DNA of 64,000 nucleotides, taken from Novosphingobium fuchskuhlense. Lineage in GTDB: Bacteria; Pseudomonadota; Alphaproteobacteria; Sphingomonadales; Sphingomonadaceae. A model generated the notes under the pieces. That model was not told the origin of the DNA and did no database searches. It was given only the letters and a program-made list of their open reading frames with translations. The position numbers and the translations under genes were made by a program. Positions 33,830 through 44,872 of this stretch are shown here, piece by piece. How positions within the stretch are numbered: the first letter of the stretch is position 1; each line of letters begins with the position of its first letter. The DNA lies in contig NZ_KQ954245.1 in assembly GCF_001519075.1 (NCBI RefSeq), positions 434,001 through 498,000 on the forward strand, in the 5' to 3' direction.

Positions 33830-34411
33830 TCACAAGTCCTTCGCGGACATCTGGATGATCGGCTTGTGCGGAACATGCGCGCCCATCCGCGCGAGCAGCA
33901 CGTCGAGCGATGCTTCCGCCAGAATGATCCCGCCATGCACCGGCCGGATGAACCCTACCTCGATCATGTGGGTCTGGAATGCGAGCAGCTTGTCGTAGAA
34001 CCCGAAAGCATTGAGCAGCCCGACCGGTTTGGCGTGATAGCCCAGTTGAGCCCAGCTCACGGCTTCCCACAACTCGTCCATGGTGCCGACCCCGCCGGGC
34101 AGGGTAAGGAAGCCGTCGGACAGGTCGGTGAACGCCTGTTTGCGCTGGTGCATCGTGTCGACGATCGTCAGGCTTGTGCAATCGGGATTGGCGACTTCCG
34201 CTTCCGCCAGCGCGCGCGGGATAATCCCGATCACTTCGCCGCCTGCTTCCAGCGCTCCAGCGGCCAGCGCACCCATCAGGCCAAGACGGCCGCCGCCATA
34301 GACCACACCGATGCCGCGCCCCGCAAGGTCCTGCCCGACCCGACGCGCCAGCGCGACATAGCGTGGGTCCGCTGGCGATGCCGAACCGCAATAGACTGCC
34401 AGCCGTTTCAA
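33830..34411 (-). CDS. LOG-family nucleoside-monophosphate phosphoribohydrolase
   Basis: The 193-residue protein has both LOG signatures, VVYGGGRLGLMGALA and LPGGVGTMDELWE. Members were long mis-annotated as lysine decarboxylases and are now known to release free base from nucleoside 5'-monophosphates, including cytokinin precursors. It lies between crtI and crtB with gaps of seven and six bases, so it is transcribed with the pigment genes. Why is unclear. Confidence 0.88.
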   Translation of the reverse strand: MKRLAVYCGSASPADPRYVALARRVGQDLAGRGIGVVYGGGRLGLMGALAAGALEAGGEVIGIIPRALAEAEVANPDCTSLTIVDTMHQRKQAFTDLSDGFLTLPGGVGTMDELWEAVSWAQLGYHAKPVGLLNAFGFYDKLLAFQTHMIEVGFIRPVHGGIILAEASLDVLLARMGAHVPHKPIIQMSAKDL

Positions 34412-34418
34412 GCCCGAA

Positions 34419-35903
34419 CTACCTTTCCAGCAGGTCCTCGATCATGATGCCTGCCGTCGCCTTTGCGCTGCCGACCACACCGGGGATGCCTGCACCCGGG
34501 TGGGTGCCGGCCCCTACCAGATAGAGGTTCTTGATCGCATCGTCACGGTTGTGCGCGCGGAAATATGCGGATTGGGTGAGCAGCGGCTCGAGGCTGAAGG
34601 CGCTGCCTTGGTGCGCCGAAAGATCGATCGAGAAGTCCTTCGGGGTATAGGAGAACTTCGTCACGATCCGGCTGTGGATATCGGGGATCAGGCGGCGACC
34701 CACCTCGTCGAGCACCCGCTTTTCAAGCATCGGGCCCACTTCGTCCCAGTCTACCGGCAACTTGCCCATGTTGGCGACCGGCACGAGCGCATAAAAGGTG
34801 CTCATGCCCTGCGGCGCCATGCTGGGGTCGCTGACCGAGGGATGGTGCAGATAGATCGAGAAGTCCTCGGGAAGGACACCGTGCTTGTAGATGTCGTCAA
34901 GCAGGCCCTTGTAGCGCGGTCCGAACAGGATCATGTGATGCGCGATACCCGGCCAGGTGCCCTCCACACCGAAGTGGACGACGAAAAGGCTGGGCGAGAA
35001 CTTCTTGCGCTTCAGTGATTTGGCCCGCCGCTGCGCATGGCCGTTATCAGGCATCAGGTCGGCGTAGGAATGGACAATGTCGCCGTTGGAGGCGACAGCA
35101 TCGAAGTTTTCCTGCCAGCCGCTCTTGGTCTGCACGCCGGTCACGCGGTCGCCCAGCGACTGGATGTGCACCACAGGATCTGCCATCCGCACGGTGCCGC
35201 CCAGTCGCTCGAAGTGCTTCACCATGCCCGCGATCAGCCGGTTGGTGCCGCCCTTGGCCCACCAAACGCCGCCATCCTTCTCGAGCTTGTGGATCAGCGC
35301 ATAAACCGAGCTTGTCGTCATCGGATTGCCGCCGACGAGAAGCGAGTGGAAGCTGAACGCCTCGCGCAGCTTCTCGTTCTGGATGTAGCTGGAAACCACC
35401 GAATAGACCGAACGCCACGCCTGATACCGGATCAGCGGCGGCGAAGCCTTGATCATCGAGGCAAAGTCAAGGAACGGCACGGTTCCGAGCTTGCGATAGC
35501 CTTCCTCGAACACCCCGGCGGAGTACTTGAGAAAATCCGCATAGCCCGCCACATCGCGCGGATTGAGCTTTGCAATCTCGGAATTGAGCGAGGCTTCGTC
35601 GTTCGAATAGTCGAAGTTCGTTCCGTCCGGCCAGTTCAGGCGATAGAACGGCTTGACGGGCAGCAAATCAACGTCTTCGCTGATGTCGTGCCCCGAAAGC
35701 GCCCACAGCTCCTGGAGGCACGGCGGATCGGTGATAACGGTCGGTCCGGCATCAAAGGTGAAGCCATCGCGTTCCCAGTAGTAGGCGCGGCCACCAGGCT
35801 TGTCGCGTGCCTCGATCACGGTGGTCTGGATCCCCGCCGACTGCAGGCGGATCGCCAGCGCCAGTCCGCCGAAACCGGCCCCGATGACGGCTACTTTCTT
35901 CAT
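34419..35903 (-). CDS. crtI: Phytoene desaturase
   Basis: CrtI desaturates phytoene to lycopene with FAD. The 494-residue sequence opens with VAVIGAGFGGLALAIRLQ, has DAGPTVITDP and VGGNPMTTSSVYALIH in the middle, and ends with the FAD-contact motif VGAGTHPGAGIPGVVGSAKA. Length and motifs match bacterial four-step desaturases. It starts nine bases after the crtY stop. Confidence 0.96.
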   Translation of the reverse strand: MKKVAVIGAGFGGLALAIRLQSAGIQTTVIEARDKPGGRAYYWERDGFTFDAGPTVITDPPCLQELWALSGHDISEDVDLLPVKPFYRLNWPDGTNFDYSNDEASLNSEIAKLNPRDVAGYADFLKYSAGVFEEGYRKLGTVPFLDFASMIKASPPLIRYQAWRSVYSVVSSYIQNEKLREAFSFHSLLVGGNPMTTSSVYALIHKLEKDGGVWWAKGGTNRLIAGMVKHFERLGGTVRMADPVVHIQSLGDRVTGVQTKSGWQENFDAVASNGDIVHSYADLMPDNGHAQRRAKSLKRKKFSPSLFVVHFGVEGTWPGIAHHMILFGPRYKGLLDDIYKHGVLPEDFSIYLHHPSVSDPSMAPQGMSTFYALVPVANMGKLPVDWDEVGPMLEKRVLDEVGRRLIPDIHSRIVTKFSYTPKDFSIDLSAHQGSAFSLEPLLTQSAYFRAHNRDDAIKNLYLVGAGTHPGAGIPGVVGSAKATAGIMIEDLLER

Positions 35904-35912
35904 GATGAAACT

Positions 35913-37103
35913 CTAGACTCCTGAAAACGTGAGCGGGGCGGGCTGTCGGCCCAGCCCGGTAATCGTGCCGAGCGCCCGGCTGATCGGTATCGGCGGCACA
36001 CCCGCGAGAATGCGGAACTTGTCGTAAGAGGTCGAACGCCCGGAATAGAACCGTTCGATGAGTTGCGGCTTCATCGTGTAGAACCGCTCCAGCACCCGAA
36101 GACGTTCCTCGGGATAGGCACCACCAAACAGCAATGCCGAAAGCATGCGGTAATACGTTTGGTTTTCCCAGTGCCCTTTAGCCCACTTGGCAGAGAAAGC
36201 CTTGAGGCTCGCACCGTCCAGCGCATCATGGTGCGCCAATGCCAGCGCAAAGCGCACCGCATCGGGCACCGAATAGCTGGTGAGGGAATGAAACAAACCA
36301 GCGCGCGATCCGGCCCGCGCCGTATTTTCCCCGCCATCGCGCCAGAAGGCGGAAAAATCGCCGCCCGCCACGACCGGCAGCACGCCATGCTCCTCGCTCA
36401 CCAGCGCCTCGACTTCCCAGCCGCGCGCCGCGAGGTAGGCATCGATCCGGGCTTCCAGCGCCGGCCGGTCCAGCACGCTGCTGTCCGAATAATAAGTGTC
36501 CTCAAGGAACACCATGTCGGGCGCGAAGGGCAAGGCATACATGAAGCGATAGCCGTCGATCTGCTCGACCGTCGCATCCATGACGATCGGCCGTTCCAGT
36601 CCGTGCGGAGCCTTCAACTTGAACTTGCGGCCGACGAATTTTTGCCAGCCGCCGGTGAAGTGCGAGACTTCGCGCAGGCCCCGCGTGTCGATCACGCCGC
36701 CAGCCTGCACCAGCGTACCATCCGCCAACATGACTTCGGTCTCGTTGCAGCCCTTGACCGCCTGCTGCGTCAGGATGGCCTCTGCCGGCAACGCAGCGCG
36801 CAATGCCGCATCCAGCCTTTCCGAGGTCATCGCGCTGTAGCGCGTCTGGAGATGTCGGCTGTGGCGGGGAAAGTGGACGTTGTAGTCGGCCCAGGACGCC
36901 TCGATCATCGGCGCGAGCAATTCGGTCGCTTCGTGATCGGTGTCGGTCGCGAAGAACGACCAGACATGATTGCCGCCCAGTTCGCTGCCTTGTTCAACAA
37001 TGAGCAGCGAAAGATCCGGCCTGTACCGGGCCAGCGCAAGCGCAATAAGCCCGCCCGCAAGGCCTCCACCAAGGATCGCGATATCGCAGCGCCGTGCATT
37101 CAT
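35913..37103 (-). CDS. crtY: Lycopene beta-cyclase
   Basis: The product cyclises lycopene to beta-carotene. The roughly 396-residue CrtY-type protein has the N-terminal cofactor motif IAILGGGLAGGLIALALA, then GGNHVWSFF, IDTRGL near residue 135, PFAPDMVFLEDTYYS and a C-terminal RFYSGRSTSYDK. I chose the ATG at 37103, which aligns with the Rossmann start and follows GGCGGACG. The open frame to 37244 is leader. It is the first gene of crtY-crtI-LOG-crtB; its leader holds the hairpins at 37216-37284. Confidence 0.94.
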   Translation of the reverse strand: MNARRCDIAILGGGLAGGLIALALARYRPDLSLLIVEQGSELGGNHVWSFFATDTDHEATELLAPMIEASWADYNVHFPRHSRHLQTRYSAMTSERLDAALRAALPAEAILTQQAVKGCNETEVMLADGTLVQAGGVIDTRGLREVSHFTGGWQKFVGRKFKLKAPHGLERPIVMDATVEQIDGYRFMYALPFAPDMVFLEDTYYSDSSVLDRPALEARIDAYLAARGWEVEALVSEEHGVLPVVAGGDFSAFWRDGGENTARAGSRAGLFHSLTSYSVPDAVRFALALAHHDALDGASLKAFSAKWAKGHWENQTYYRMLSALLFGGAYPEERLRVLERFYTMKPQLIERFYSGRSTSYDKFRILAGVPPIPISRALGTITGLGRQPAPLTFSGV

Positions 37104-37603
37104 CGTCCGCCGCGATAGGCGCTGGGTCGCATCCGCGCAACCGGTGCGTGGGTTCCCCATTGTGAAGGCCGGGGAAAGCCGTTGTGCAGGTCCTCTGCAA
37201 GCGGGAGCCCGGGGGCCCCGGGGATGGCGGTGAAGGTCTGCCATCCCCGGGGTACTTAATCAGGGCCACTGGGGGAATGGCCCTCTCTCCTGGGATTGTC
37301 CCGCCGGGCGGCCTCCATCCTGCGGGTGAGAGGCGGGCCAAAGCGAGGGTGTCCTTTTGCCACATCGCGAATGTCCCTGAGTGGTCTGCAACATGAACGA
37401 TCGGCAATGCGCGGTGATCGCGCCTTGGTCCTAATTGGCGTGTTCCGGTTTTCGCAGGACGGACCTTGACGAGATTTCTGTTGCGTTTTGATGCGGATCA
37501 AGGCCTCCTTGCACGCAGATGGCGAGAACCGCCACACACGGGAATTGCGGCTGCCGGCCTGCCCTGAAGGCAAGGGCCGAGCAGACCGGACACAGAGGAG
37601 AGC
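37104..37603 (-). promoter_or_regulatory. 500-bp divergent intergenic region with strong hairpins before crtY
   Basis: No convincing gene is visible in this gap. CCCCGGGGATGGC (37216-37228) pairs perfectly with GCCATCCCCGGGG (37240-37252). Next to it AGGGCCA (37262-37268) pairs with TGGCCCT (37278-37284). On the minus strand they would lie 110-180 nt upstream of the crtY start, as an untranslated leader or attenuator. The right-hand third must hold the promoter of the plus-strand monooxygenase, whose ATG follows AGAGGAGAGC. No known riboswitch consensus was recognised. Confidence 0.45.
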
Positions 37604-39118
37604 ATGATGGCCAAGGAAGCTGCGCAGCACGTCGATGTCCTGATTGTCGGAGCCGGCATTTCCGGCATCGGATCCGCAAAGCATCTGCAGGACCAGTGCC
37701 CGGGCAAGACTTACGCCATCCTCGAAGCCAAGGACACGTTCGGCGGCACCTGGGAGACGCACAAGTATCCCGGCATCCGCTCCGACTCCGATCTCTACAC
37801 CTTCGGCTATCGCTTCAAGCCGTGGACCGGTACGCCGATCGCCTCGGCCGATGCGATCCTGACATACATGGGCGAAGTGATCGAAGAGAACGGCATCGGC
37901 CCGCAGATCCATTACGGCCACACCATCACCGATTGCAGCTGGTCGAGCGCGGACAACCTCTGGACCATCAATGCCCGCCGCAAGGACGGTAGCGAAGTCG
38001 TTTTCACCGCCGGCTTCCTGTGGATGTGCCAAGGCTACTATGATCACAAGACGCCCTACATTCCGGATTGGGCGGGCATGGACAGCTACAAGGGGAAGTT
38101 CGTCCACGCCCAGCTGTGGGATCCGAAAACGGATGTTGCCGGCAAGCACGTGATCGTCATCGGTTCGGGCGCGACGGCGGCCACGATCGTCCCCGCGCTG
38201 TGCGAGGCCGGTGCCAAGGTCACCATGGTCCAGCGTTCCCCCACCTGGTTCTATTGCGCGCCCAATGTCAGCGAACTCGCCGACCGTCTGCGCACGATCG
38301 GGGTCGATGAGGAGACCGTACACCGCGTCGTTCGGCAGGACTACATCTACAACTTCTACGAAATGGATCGCCGCAGCCGCGAGGAGCCCGAGGCAATGGC
38401 CGAGGACCTGCGTGCACTGATCCGCGGCTATGTTGGTGAGGACTTCAATTTCGAACCGCACTTCACGCCCCGCTACCGCCCGTGGCAGCAGCGCCTCGCC
38501 CAGCTTCCAGATGGCGACATGTTCAAGGCTGTCGTGTCGGGCAAGGCCAGTGTGGTCACCGATACCATCGAGACCTTTACAGAAAAGGGCCTGCGCGTCA
38601 GCTCCGGGCAGGAAATCGATGCGGACATGATCGTCGCCTGCACCGGCTTCCGCCTTTCGGTGCTGGGCGAAATCCCCTTCAAGGTCGATGGCAAGGCGGT
38701 GAACTGGGCCGATACCGTGAACTACCGCGGTATGATGTTCACTGGCGTCCCGAACATGGTCTGGGTTTTCGGCTACTTCCGCGCCTCGTGGACGCTGCGT
38801 GTCGATATCGTCGGCGATTTCGTCTGCAAGCTGCTGAACCACATGGATGCAACGCATGCGAAGAAGGTCGATGTGGCCCTGCGCGAGGAAGACAGGGACA
38901 TGAAGATCCTGCCGTGGATCGATTCAGACAACTTCAACCCCACCTATCTCATGCGCGATCTCGACCGCATGCCGAAGCGAGGCGACAAGCCCGAATGGCA
39001 GCACAACCAGGATTACTGGAGCGAAAAGGACCAGATTCCCTTCATCGATCTCGACTCCAGCGAGTTTGTGTACGACGGCCAGCGTGCCGCAGCAGCCACG
39101 CTGGAGGCAGCAGAGTAA
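37604..39118 (+). CDS. EthA-like Baeyer-Villiger flavin monooxygenase
   Basis: The 504-residue flavoprotein has an FAD motif (VLIVGAGISGIGSAKHL), TFGGTWETHKYPGIRSDSDL, a Baeyer-Villiger-like fingerprint (GKFVHAQLWDPK) and an NADPH motif (VIVIGSGATAATIVPAL). This order matches EthA/class B monooxygenases that turn ketones into esters or oxidise sulfur. The substrate cannot be named. A ketone or terpenoid is plausible because a P450 and another flavin monooxygenase follow on the opposite strand. It ends just before a large hairpin repeat. Confidence 0.88.
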   Translation: MMAKEAAQHVDVLIVGAGISGIGSAKHLQDQCPGKTYAILEAKDTFGGTWETHKYPGIRSDSDLYTFGYRFKPWTGTPIASADAILTYMGEVIEENGIGPQIHYGHTITDCSWSSADNLWTINARRKDGSEVVFTAGFLWMCQGYYDHKTPYIPDWAGMDSYKGKFVHAQLWDPKTDVAGKHVIVIGSGATAATIVPALCEAGAKVTMVQRSPTWFYCAPNVSELADRLRTIGVDEETVHRVVRQDYIYNFYEMDRRSREEPEAMAEDLRALIRGYVGEDFNFEPHFTPRYRPWQQRLAQLPDGDMFKAVVSGKASVVTDTIETFTEKGLRVSSGQEIDADMIVACTGFRLSVLGEIPFKVDGKAVNWADTVNYRGMMFTGVPNMVWVFGYFRASWTLRVDIVGDFVCKLLNHMDATHAKKVDVALREEDRDMKILPWIDSDNFNPTYLMRDLDRMPKRGDKPEWQHNQDYWSEKDQIPFIDLDSSEFVYDGQRAAAATLEAAE

Positions 39119-39133
39119 CTTCGTCCCGGAGAT

Positions 39134-39190
39134 CTCCCCATTTCCCCCGAGCTAGTTGTCGGGGGAAATGGGGAGGGAAACTGCCCGCAG
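39134..39190. repeat. REP-like palindromic element, copy 1
   Basis: CTCCCCATTTCCCCCGA pairs perfectly over 17 bp with its complement around a GCTAGTTG loop, followed by GGAAACTGCCCGCAG. It separates two convergent monooxygenase genes and could end both transcripts. The same layout, hairpin then GGA(A/G)AC(T/C)GCCCGCAG, recurs near 43968, which marks a dispersed element. Confidence 0.7.
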
Positions 39191-39212
39191 CTTGGTCGGC
39201 AAGGCAACTGCG

Positions 39213-40526
39213 TCAGGCGGCTTTCACCCGGTTCGTCCCGCGCGCGATCTCCTTCTTCAGATCGCGCACGTAGGCATCGAAATCGAGCTGGATCGTGTGC
39301 CGGCGCGCTGCGTAGTAGTGCCCCGTGTGGTAAGCCTCGTCGGCCTTGATGATGCGGTGCATCTCGTCCTGTGCGGGAGGGGTATAGGTGCCCGCGAGGT
39401 AAGCTGCGATCAGCTTCGATTGCTGCTCGGCAAAGTTGACCAGCGTCGGCAGTGGCTGGCCGAGGCCTGCATAGAACAGATCCGGCACTTCCGGCTTCAT
39501 GATCCGCTTGAACAGCGGCGGCGGCCGGTTGTCTGCGTCGGCACACAGCGCCGGATCATCGAAGAAGGGAAAGCGAATATCATAGCCCGTCGCCCAGACA
39601 ATGACGTCGATGGCCTCGCCGCTGCCGTCCTTGAACACCACGCAGTCGCCATCGAGCCGGTCGATGCTGCCCTTCAACACCACGTCGCCTGAACCCGCAC
39701 GGAGCAGGAACTCACCGGAAACCGTGGCATGGGCATCAAACGGCCCGATCTCGGGCTCGGGCAGGCCATAATCGCTCATCCGGCCGACCAGCCCCTTGAT
39801 CATCCGCGTGCCGAGCGCGGTGCGCACCTTGCGCGGCATCCATGCCGGGGCCGGATTCTTGTCGATCGGCTGCCCCTTGTAATACTTCGGCAGCACCCAG
39901 ACCCCGCGCCGGGTCGAAACGTAGAGCCGCTCCGCGATTGCGCGCTGCGAAAGCTCGGAGGCGATGTCCATCGCCGAGTTGCCCATGCCGACCACCAGCA
40001 CCCGCTTGCCGACGCAGTTCACCGGCTCGAATGCGCTGCGGAAGGAATGGCTGTGGAGCTGTTCGCCATCGAAATGACCAGGATACTCGGGGATCCGCGC
40101 CGCCCAATGGTGCCCGTTCGCAACCACCAGCGCCTCGTATGCGCGCGTTTCGCCGGTCGAGAGCGTCACCTCCCAGCCGCCCCCGGCCTTGCGCTTCGCC
40201 TTCTCCACCTTGGTGTTGAAGGTGATCGCCTCGCGCAGGCCGAAGTGCGCGGCATAGGCACGGAAATACTGCAAGAGCTGCGAATGGTGGGGAAAATCGG
40301 GCCAGTCCGCTGGTACCGGATAGTCTTCGAAGGCCAGCCGCCACTTCGAGGTGTCGATGTGCAGGCTCTGGTAGCAAGCGGAGAGGCCGTTGGGATTGTT
40401 GTAGTACCAATTCCCGCCGATATCGTCCGAGGCGTCGAACTGGTCGTAGCTGATGCCGTGGTCCTTGAGCCGCTTGGCGACCGTGATCCCCGAGCAGCCC
40501 GCCCCGATGATGCAGACGCGGTTCAC
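39213..40526 (-). CDS. Flavin-containing monooxygenase
   Basis: The 437-residue protein has the FAD motif VCIIGAGCSGITVAKRL, the glutathione-reductase-like IGGNWYY, the FMO-identifying YPGHFDGEQLHSHSF and a second nucleotide motif RVLVVGMGNSAMDIA. ATGYD near residue 315 is the common ATG motif. The GTG start directly abuts the P450 stop (TGA-GTG), so the two are a tight operon. Oxidation of a carbonyl, amine or sulfur group after P450 hydroxylation is a reasonable inference. Confidence 0.87.
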   Translation of the reverse strand: MNRVCIIGAGCSGITVAKRLKDHGISYDQFDASDDIGGNWYYNNPNGLSACYQSLHIDTSKWRLAFEDYPVPADWPDFPHHSQLLQYFRAYAAHFGLREAITFNTKVEKAKRKAGGGWEVTLSTGETRAYEALVVANGHHWAARIPEYPGHFDGEQLHSHSFRSAFEPVNCVGKRVLVVGMGNSAMDIASELSQRAIAERLYVSTRRGVWVLPKYYKGQPIDKNPAPAWMPRKVRTALGTRMIKGLVGRMSDYGLPEPEIGPFDAHATVSGEFLLRAGSGDVVLKGSIDRLDGDCVVFKDGSGEAIDVIVWATGYDIRFPFFDDPALCADADNRPPPLFKRIMKPEVPDLFYAGLGQPLPTLVNFAEQQSKLIAAYLAGTYTPPAQDEMHRIIKADEAYHTGHYYAARRHTIQLDFDAYVRDLKKEIARGTNRVKAA

Positions 40527-41756
40527 TCAGGCCTTCTCCAGCCGCACCGGCATGGTATTGAACCCGTGCAGGAACGGGCTCGCCAGTCGTTCCGGTTTGC
40601 CAGCCATAACCGGCCGTAGTCCTCGCTGCACGATCTCGTCGATCACCGCAGCGATCTGCACCTCCGCCAGCCGCGCGCCCACGCAGCGGTGGATTCCATG
40701 CCCGAAACCGATATGCCGCCGCGCATTCTCGCGCGTCACGTCGAAGCGCTCGGCGTTGGCGAACACGCTCTCGTCGCGGTTGCCCGAGATGTACCACATC
40801 ACGATCTTCTCGCCTTCGCGGATGACCTGGCCGCCTACCTCCACATCGCGTGTTGCGGTGCGGCGCATGTGTGTCACCGGCGTCTGCCAGCGGATGATTT
40901 CCTGCGCGGCATTCGCCGAAAGGGTCGGATCGGCGTGCAGCTTGTCCAGCTCCTCGGGATAGCGGTGCAACGCCTCGGCCAGCCCGGCGATGGAATTGCG
41001 CGTGGTGTCATTCCCGGCCACGATGAGCAGCGCGATATTGGCGAGGCGCTCCAGCGCGGGCAGGTTCCCCATCGCCTCCGAATGAACCATGCGGCTGAGG
41101 AGATCGTCCGTCGGCGGCAAACCCTTGCGTGCGTCGAGCTCACGGTCGAAGCGCGCGAGCATCTCGCCCATCTGCTTCATCCATTCCGCACGGTATTCCG
41201 GAGTCAGGTTGTCGGCCGAAACGCCGCTGCCATAGTCCGACCAGCGCTTGAGATCGCGCCACTCCTCGAAGGGGAAGTCGAACAGGCTGCACAGCATTCC
41301 TAGCGTCTGCGGGATGGCGAGCTGTTCCACCCAGTCGAATGTCTCGCCGAGCGGCAGCGCGTCGAACAGCATTTTCGCGCGCTCGCGCACCTGGGCTTCC
41401 AGCTTGATCATCTGGCCCGGACTGAAAGCGGGCGCGATCACCTTGCGCTGCGCGGTGTGGATCGGGGGATCCTGCGCGATGAAGTTTGGAAAGTCCGCCT
41501 CGTTGACCGACTCGGCTATGGTGATGTTTCCCCGCTGCCACGATGAGGAGAACACCTCCGGCATGAGCTCGATTTCCTGGATCGTCTCATGCGTCGCGGC
41601 CGACCAGTATCCGCCGAACGGGCTTTCCGGACGCCAGCTCACCGGCATCTCGCGCCGCAGGAAAGTGAACGGCTCGCGCCAGGTATCCTCGGTGTAGAGC
41701 GCGTCGGCGCTAACGTCGTAAGGGTTGATTGCCCGCTCAAGGGTCTGGCTTGCCAT
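40527..41756 (-). CDS. Cytochrome P450 (bacterial class I type)
   Basis: The roughly 409-residue P450 has the I-helix LLIVAGNDTTRNSIAG, the K-helix E-x-x-R as QEIIRWQTPV and the heme loop FGHGIHRCVGARLAE. It resembles the linalool- and sterol-oxidising group (CYP111/CYP125-like) with DPPIHTAQRKVIAPAFSP near residue 90. I chose the ATG at 41756 after GGAGCAGGAC. A perfect palindrome 56 bp upstream suggests repression by a TetR-type protein. The flavin monooxygenase gene follows without a gap. Confidence 0.92.
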   Translation of the reverse strand: MASQTLERAINPYDVSADALYTEDTWREPFTFLRREMPVSWRPESPFGGYWSAATHETIQEIELMPEVFSSSWQRGNITIAESVNEADFPNFIAQDPPIHTAQRKVIAPAFSPGQMIKLEAQVRERAKMLFDALPLGETFDWVEQLAIPQTLGMLCSLFDFPFEEWRDLKRWSDYGSGVSADNLTPEYRAEWMKQMGEMLARFDRELDARKGLPPTDDLLSRMVHSEAMGNLPALERLANIALLIVAGNDTTRNSIAGLAEALHRYPEELDKLHADPTLSANAAQEIIRWQTPVTHMRRTATRDVEVGGQVIREGEKIVMWYISGNRDESVFANAERFDVTRENARRHIGFGHGIHRCVGARLAEVQIAAVIDEIVQRGLRPVMAGKPERLASPFLHGFNTMPVRLEKA

Positions 41757-41811
41757 GTCCTGCTCCGATTGACCGCGCTCGATTGCCGACGCTGCCTTGC
41801 TGCAAAGTATG

Positions 41812-41829
41812 TTTAAGCGCCCGCTTAAA
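41812..41829. promoter_or_regulatory. TetR-type operator palindrome
   Basis: TTTAAGCG-CC-CGCTTAAA is a perfect 8+2+8 palindrome 56 bp before the P450 start. This size and A/T-edge, G/C-core layout are typical of TetR-family operators. No TetR gene lies in the window, so the regulator would act in trans. Confidence 0.6.
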
Positions 41830-41904
41830 GTCCAGCCCCATTGGTGTGCAGAATGTTGGGTGGACGCCGTCATCCCATCGCACTAGAACGGCGTCATTCC
41901 CCGG

Positions 41905-43961
<2,057 letters not shown>

Positions 43962-43967
43962 GCCCTA

Positions 43968-44007
43968 TCCCTCCTCGAGCTTGCTCGGGGAGGGAGACCG
44001 CCCGCAG
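43968..44007. repeat. REP-like palindromic element, copy 2
   Basis: TCCCTCCTCGAG pairs with CTCGGGGAGGGA (one T-G wobble) around CTTG, right after the thiC stop, and is followed by GACCGCCCGCAG. The tail matches that of the element at 39134. It may also stabilise or end the thiC transcript. Confidence 0.65.
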
Positions 44008-44093
44008 TGAGGTGAAGTGGGAAGTCCCAAAGGTTGCAATCGATCTCAGACCGCGTCACCCTTGGCGCACAGCAACCAAGGGGAACACCAACG

Positions 44094-44348
44094 ATGACCG
44101 ACGCAAAAGCTATGATCCAGACGATGATCGCGCTCGCCTCCGCCTCGCTCGGCCTTGTCGCCGCGCTGGCCTGGAACGAGGCGATCAAGGCCACCCTCGC
44201 CATGCTTGGCATGGGTGACAACCTCGCCGGGCTTTACAGCTACGCCGTCGTCGCGACCGTGCTTGCCGTCACCGTCCTCACCATTCTCGGCCGCATCAGC
44301 GCTCGCATCGGCGGCGAAGCCGCGATCCAGCGCGAGGCGGAGGGCTGA
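44094..44348 (+). CDS. Small two-helix membrane protein (DUF5654-like)
   Basis: An 84-residue protein with two hydrophobic helices, around residues 9-27 (ALASASLGLVAALAWNEAI) and 47-65 (YSYAVVATVLAVTVLTILG). The L-A-W-N-E-A-I segment after the first helix is the pattern I associate with DUF5654. Function is unknown. The ATG at 44094 begins a compact gene between the thiC repeat element and a convergent DUF188 gene. Confidence 0.65.
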   Translation: MTDAKAMIQTMIALASASLGLVAALAWNEAIKATLAMLGMGDNLAGLYSYAVVATVLAVTVLTILGRISARIGGEAAIQREAEG

Positions 44349-44358
44349 GGCTGCCAGG

Positions 44359-44826
44359 CTAACTCCGCTTCAGCCGCACCAGCGCTTGATCGAGTGCGGA
44401 GAGAAACCGCGAGCGGTCTGCCTTTGAAAACGGTGCCGGACCACCGATGATGTCGCCGCCCGCGCGCAGGTCCGCCATGATGGCGCGGGTGGCGATCTGG
44501 CTGCCGATCGAATTGGCGGTGAAGGGTTTGCCGTTAGGGGCGAGCACTTGCGCGCCAGCCTTGAGGCAGCGGTCGGCCAGGAGGATGTCGGCGGTTACCA
44601 CCACGCAGGTCGAGCCCGCTTCGCCGGCGATCCAGTCGTCCGCTGCATCGAAGCCATCACTGACCACGACGCGCCGCACCAAGGGATGCACGGGCACGCG
44701 AAACGGCGCATTGCTTACCACCACGACGGCGACTTCGTGGCGCCAGGCGACTTTGTAGATCTCGTCCTTGACCGGACAGGCATCGCCGTCGACCAGAATG
44801 CGGATGGGAGCCGTGTCTTCGTTCAT
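44359..44826 (-). CDS. YaiI/YqxD family protein (DUF188)
   Basis: The 155-residue protein contains ILVDGDACPVKDEIYKVA, FDAADDWIAGEA, VVTADILLADRCLKAGA and GGPAPFSKADRSRFLSALD, all conserved in the DUF188/YaiI family. The conserved acidic residues fit a PIN-like nuclease fold, but no activity is established. The ATG at 44826 gives the usual length, 18 bases inside the longest open frame. Confidence 0.92.
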   Translation of the reverse strand: MNEDTAPIRILVDGDACPVKDEIYKVAWRHEVAVVVVSNAPFRVPVHPLVRRVVVSDGFDAADDWIAGEAGSTCVVVTADILLADRCLKAGAQVLAPNGKPFTANSIGSQIATRAIMADLRAGGDIIGGPAPFSKADRSRFLSALDQALVRLKRS

Positions 44827-44872
44827 CGTCGGCCCCTGCCACACCGGACCTGCCGGCGACAGGGCCGATCGT

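Noticed and set aside
33830..34411. Lysine decarboxylase label for the LOG-family gene
   Set aside because: PGGVGTMDE and GGGRLGLMG are LOG signatures; lysine decarboxylase is an old mis-annotation of this family.
37216..37252. Rho-independent terminator
   Set aside because: The stem is perfect but no T-run follows on either strand and no gene ends there.
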